Shown here in pieces: positions 20,765-22,242 of a stretch of DNA of 22,242 nt. Numbering within the stretch: position 1 is the stretch's first letter; every line of letters starts with the position of its first letter. The stretch spans positions 71,665,170-71,687,411 of the forward strand of contig CM044493.1 in NCBI GenBank assembly GCA_024364805.1, given 5' to 3'. The translations under genes and the position numbers were made by a program. The notes beneath the pieces are model-generated. The model saw nothing but the letters and a program-made list of their open reading frames with translations, did no database searches and had not been told where the DNA came from. Origin of the DNA: Euprymna scolopes (taxonomy: Eukaryota; Mollusca; Cephalopoda; Sepiida; Sepiolidae).

Positions 20765-20940
20765 CCAACCATCATTCATTGCCGGCAAAAGTGTATTGAG
20801 AATGGTGGTGACTACAGAGAAAAATAAATTACAAGGCACAAAAGGTTGCTCGTTTTAATGGTACCACTTTAGTTTTTGTAGCTCTCCAACTTTTGGATTA
20901 AAAAAAAAAAATAGGAGGCTTACTTGATGAACGGCCTTCG
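20765..20940 (+). mobile_element. Second, 5'-truncated mariner-derived copy
   Basis: It is related to the right half of the preceding element: CATCATT...GGCAAAA, then RQKCIENGGDYREK plus stop (20783-20827), then shared AAAAGGTTG..CG/AT TTTTAATGGTA and GTAGCTCT, ending in AATAGGAGGCTTACTT. The left end is missing. The right end is followed by TA (20941-20942). The two copies differ at many positions, so this is either an old tandem duplication or two independent insertions. Confidence 0.8.
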
Positions 20941-20942
20941 TA

Positions 20943-22242
20943 TCTTCCTTATATTTATTTATTAGCAATATCTATTTTGTCATCTTAATTTTGTTATCTT
21001 CCTTTTATTTTATTTTGTGAAAAATACAACAATTATTTTAGAGTTTAAAATTATGAAATATGAAAGTAGTATTAAATTAAACTCAAAACAAGATCTGACA
21101 TCGCAAAACTAAAATTGAAATATGTAAAAAGTGTATACTTCAATTTTTAAGTCTCTTAAAATCATTTCAATCTCAAGAAACCACAAAACTACTAGAATTT
21201 CTAAGATTAAATTGGACTTAAAATAAAAATAATTGAATTAATCAGAAATCAGAATATTGTGTATACACAATTGTTAAAAGTATTATAATAGAGTCATTAA
21301 TATTGTTTTTTCTTATTACAGCCAGGATTACTGCTCTAATTATTTTGCTGATATCTCAAACATATTCATTCACTTCATTTACATACAATTTCAATAGATA
21401 CTTCTAGTTTAGATGATAAAATTTTAGTCTTAAAAACACATGAATATATTTAATCATTTCACTTTCCTAGCAGTGAGTAGTGCCTGTAAGTATATACCTA
21501 GATTATTATTTATTTATTTTGTGAGAGCCAGGGAATTCATTAACCCTCCTAGGGCTATAAGTCAGCTGAAAGAAGTTTGTTCACATGCAAGAGGGTTTAA
21601 GCATTTTTTACTAGTAATCAGAAAATTATATACATTTTTTGCCTAACAGAATGATTTCCATTGAATCTAAATGCTCATGCATTCACCTCTCTTTATATAC
21701 TTACTCATAATTTTATTTCATTGTGGCTTTAGTTTTTATGTTAGGAACTAAGTTTGAAGAATTCTGCCTCTTACACCTGAAAAAATATGTTCTAGGCAAT
21801 GACAAATACAGACAGTTATTTCCAGACAACTACAAGTCTGTGGTCTATCAACTTAAAAGTTTATTGAATTAATGAATACTAGTACAATACATGTCAGGAA
21901 ATTCAAGTGATACCTTAATTTTAAAATAAAACAAACAATAAAGTTAATTGCCAGAGTTAATAATGTGATAATTTTGCATAAAAGATAAATTATACTGCAT
22001 AAGGCAAAATATAAATAAATAAAAATAATAAATGTGTGCGGTTATGCTTTCTTTTTGGATAACATCAAATCATTATTGACTGTTTTGATATTACACATCT
22101 TTTCTCTTCGTCATCAATGAAGGAGAAATCCTTCTAGACTGAGTATTTTTTTTTTTTTTTGTGCCAATCCAAAGTGTCCCTTTTTGTAAAAACCGAGTTT
22201 TGTGGGGGAGGAGTGGCTGGTTACTTTTAATGCATCTAAAAC
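20943..22242. other. AT-rich sequence to the right edge, with two short non-repetitive frames
   Basis: An ATG frame at 21440-21646 (68 codons) and another at 21738-21872 (44 codons) have more complex composition than most chance frames here. They have no known domain, and no good splice sites were found. A T15 run lies at 22146-22160. No further zinc-finger exon was found. Confidence 0.35.
22146..22160. repeat. T15 homopolymer
   Basis: An uninterrupted T run. It is followed by GTGCC and not by AG, so it is not a splice acceptor. Confidence 0.9.

Larger units (their letters stand above)
15808..22242 (+). other. Probable intron downstream of the zinc-finger exon (incomplete)
   Basis: The intron starts at the GTAAG donor. 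No acceptor followed by a finger continuation (phenylalanine or leucine core plus H-x3-5-H) was seen up to the right edge, so it appears to exceed 6.4 kb. It contains a T25 run, a pogo-like MITE and two mariner-derived pieces, all listed separately. Confidence 0.55.

Noticed and set aside
22141-22165. T15 run as a splice acceptor for the next zinc-finger exon
   Set aside because: The run is followed by GTGCC, not AG, and no finger-like codons follow before the edge.

Overview
The window is very AT-rich eukaryotic DNA with long (TA)n and (CT)n microsatellites, homopolymer runs and fragments of non-autonomous transposons. It has one convincing protein-coding piece and no sign of bacterial gene organisation. 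The organism is most likely a mollusc, and I favour a cephalopod (octopus-like). Two degraded SINE-like stretches on the minus strand (about 2885-3000 and 3115-3480) carry motifs that I recall from abundant octopus tRNA-derived SINEs. That recollection could not be checked by alignment here.

The only clear gene feature is one large internal exon on the plus strand, 14294-15807. It has a branch-point-like sequence, an 18-T tract and CAG at the acceptor, and CAG|GTAAG at the donor. It encodes 504 complete codons. About 53 degenerate repeats built on Arg-His-(Pro/Ser)-(Asp/Glu)-(Asp/Glu)-Leu are followed by a short Ser/Pro linker and the first half (C-x2-C) of a C2H2 zinc finger. An intron in phase 1 cuts that finger. 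The gene is therefore probably a zinc-finger transcription factor whose remaining fingers lie beyond the right edge. No other exon could be recognised, so positions 1-14293 and 15808-22242 are probably long introns.

The repeat array is the most unusual object. Its flanks have an 8-residue period and its centre has 24 consecutive 6-residue units with no indel. Leu and Arg in the units are written with many different codons.

The non-coding sequence holds: (TA)n arrays at the left; two old SINE-like fragments (2.9-3.5 kb); a GC-rich triplet-rich island (5.9-6.35 kb); a 354-bp inverted-repeat element with an internal tRNA-like A/B-box pair (8084-8437); a 330-bp hAT-type non-autonomous element with an imperfect 8-bp target duplication (10509-10838); a three-copy tandem repeat of about 157 bp, each copy with a palindrome (11669-12138); an 83-bp (TA)n array (12920-13002); a 209-bp pogo/Tigger-like MITE (17246-17454); and a 361-bp mariner deletion derivative (20375-20735) followed by a truncated second copy (about 20765-20940). 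These parts share no pathway. They are one developmental-type gene fragment inside introns colonised by DNA transposons and SINEs.
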